Shown: positions 63,310 to 64,000 of the stretch, piece after piece
How the letters are laid out: every line of letters begins with the position of its first letter
How positions within the stretch are numbered: the first letter of the stretch is position 1
From: Okapia johnstoni
Lineage: Eukaryota > Chordata > Mammalia > Artiodactyla > Giraffidae
Length of the DNA stretch: 64,000 bases
Direction of reading: 5' to 3'
NCBI GenBank assembly: GCA_024291935.2
Contig: CM044315.1
Location: 58,316,385 to 58,380,384 of the forward strand
Translations under genes and position numbers: made by a program
The notes under the pieces: model-generated
Told to the model about the DNA's origin: nothing
Seen by the model: the letters and a program-made list of their open reading frames with translations, nothing else
Databases searched by the model: none

Positions 63310-63650
63310 GTAAGACTTGAAAGTCAAAATCTTATGACATTTTATGATTTTATTCAGCTATAATTTTGTGTCATTTTTGTGTAGTTTTTTGTCATTTCTC
63401 AAATATCTGAAGTGTGGCACAGTGTAGAGATGTAAGTCCCAAGAGTGGCATGGTGCCTGGTAGGCTTATTTTATTTGAGCCTCACAGTCTTTATCTGTTA
63501 AATGAAAACATCATTCTTTATTTTTAAAAGTAAATAATGTCATTGAGCCAAATAATTATAAATATTATATGAAATAATTTAAAGCTGTCCCTAGTTTATG
63601 GTTGTGACTGTTCTCTACAAATATTCAAAGACTTTTACAAGATATAATAT
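63310..63650. other. Intron after exon 13, possible MIR trace
   Basis: CCTCACAGTCTTTATCTGTT and AAATGAAAACATC (63480-63515) faintly match a MIR core. Nothing else is seen. Confidence 0.35.
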
Positions 63651-63654
63651 TTTT

Positions 63655-64000
63655 ATTTATTTATTTTTGGCAGGAAAGTAGAATTTATGGGTAAGCATGG
63701 GTAAGGAGGGGCAGCGCCAAGGCTCTCATGAGTGCAGGGCCCATTTGTCAGAGGGCCACGATTAGGGATATATTTGACCCTACAGCCATCTAGGATGAGC
63801 CTCTTTTCTACCATCATGTTTTCAAATTCACCTGCATTAAACTTAGTAAATCCCCACTTCTTGGAGATGTGGATCGTCTGGTGGCAAGGGAACTTGAACT
63901 TGGCTCTGAGGAGGGCCTCAATCACAGGCTTATTGTTCTGCTGCTAGGTGTGGAAGGCCATTATGACTCTGGCCACTGCTCCCTGGGACTTTTCAAAGGC
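63655..64000 (-). pseudogene. RPL10: RPL10 processed pseudogene, 3' part
   Basis: The minus strand reads [30 protein letters not shown] and [10 protein letters not shown], the C-terminal part of ribosomal protein uL16/RPL10. The 3' UTR, CCATAAATTCTACTTTCC, and an A-rich (AAAT)n tail follow at about 63650-63680. It has no introns and sits inside a DNAI4 intron on the opposite strand. An in-frame TAG precedes the CAGCAGAAC segment (near 63945), and a small deletion shifts the frame before the ALHS end (the DNA GGGCCCTGCACTCATGA is still visible). The 5' part continues beyond the window edge. RPL10L or other copies could be the source, but RPL10 is the common parent. Confidence 0.93.

Noticed and set aside
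150..62127. Many dispersed near-identical repeats that could suggest a CRISPR or other regular array
   Set aside because: Spacing is irregular, both orientations occur, and all copies resolve into BovB and Bov-type SINEs. The genome is mammalian.
63653..63925. 90-codon minus frame as a possible functional ribosomal protein gene
   Set aside because: A stop just upstream, a frameshift before the C-terminus, lack of introns and an A-rich tail mark it as a processed pseudogene.

Overview
The window is nuclear DNA from a ruminant, most likely a bovid. It is full of BovB (RTE-type) LINEs and of tRNA-Glu/BovB-derived SINEs (Bov-tA, Bov-A2) and CHR-type SINEs, together with generic mammalian L1, L2, MIR, MaLR and hAT relics. 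No prokaryotic, organellar or exogenous viral sequence was seen.

One host gene runs along the + strand. Thirteen internal coding exons between 1532 and 63309, all with GT donors and AG acceptors, join in one open frame of about 658 codons. The product is the axonemal dynein intermediate chain DNAI4 (WDR78). It starts with a Ser/Thr-rich, charged N-terminal part (exons 1-6) and continues into a WD-repeat propeller (end of exon 6 to exon 13). The first exon(s) and start codon lie upstream of base 1. The short C-terminal end with the stop codon lies downstream of base 64000. Exons cover about 2 kb; the rest is intron.

The introns are layered retroelements. At 0-12 kb there are BovB copies (150-726, 2627-3863, 7578-7829, 9861-10370), SINEs and an old L1 3' end. 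At 12-28 kb there is a + strand L1 split by a 3.3-kb BovB, then a 3-kb minus-strand L1. At 28-44 kb there is a BovB inside an L1, an MLT1-type LTR, L2, a long minus-strand L1 carrying a later chimeric L1 insertion, + strand L1 pieces and a broken ERVL-like pol remnant just before exon 6. At 45-50 kb there is a DNA transposon with terminal inverted repeats that carries a BovB inside it. At 50-64 kb there are exons 7-13, MER20- and MER5-like relics, a BovB whose 5' part is inverted, and an RPL10 processed pseudogene on the minus strand.

No undescribed genetic system was found. The most informative observations concern retrotransposition. They are a BovB with the hallmarks of twin priming inside a 12-bp target duplication (59841-62139), a short ruminant L1 that seems to carry a 45-base BovB 3' transduction (35715-35962), several BovB copies with exact 8-12 bp target duplications, and two kinds of BovB 3' tail. 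A pair of overlapping splice donors at DNAI4 exon 2 is the main observation on the gene itself. Repeat family names come from recognising the sequences, not from a database search.
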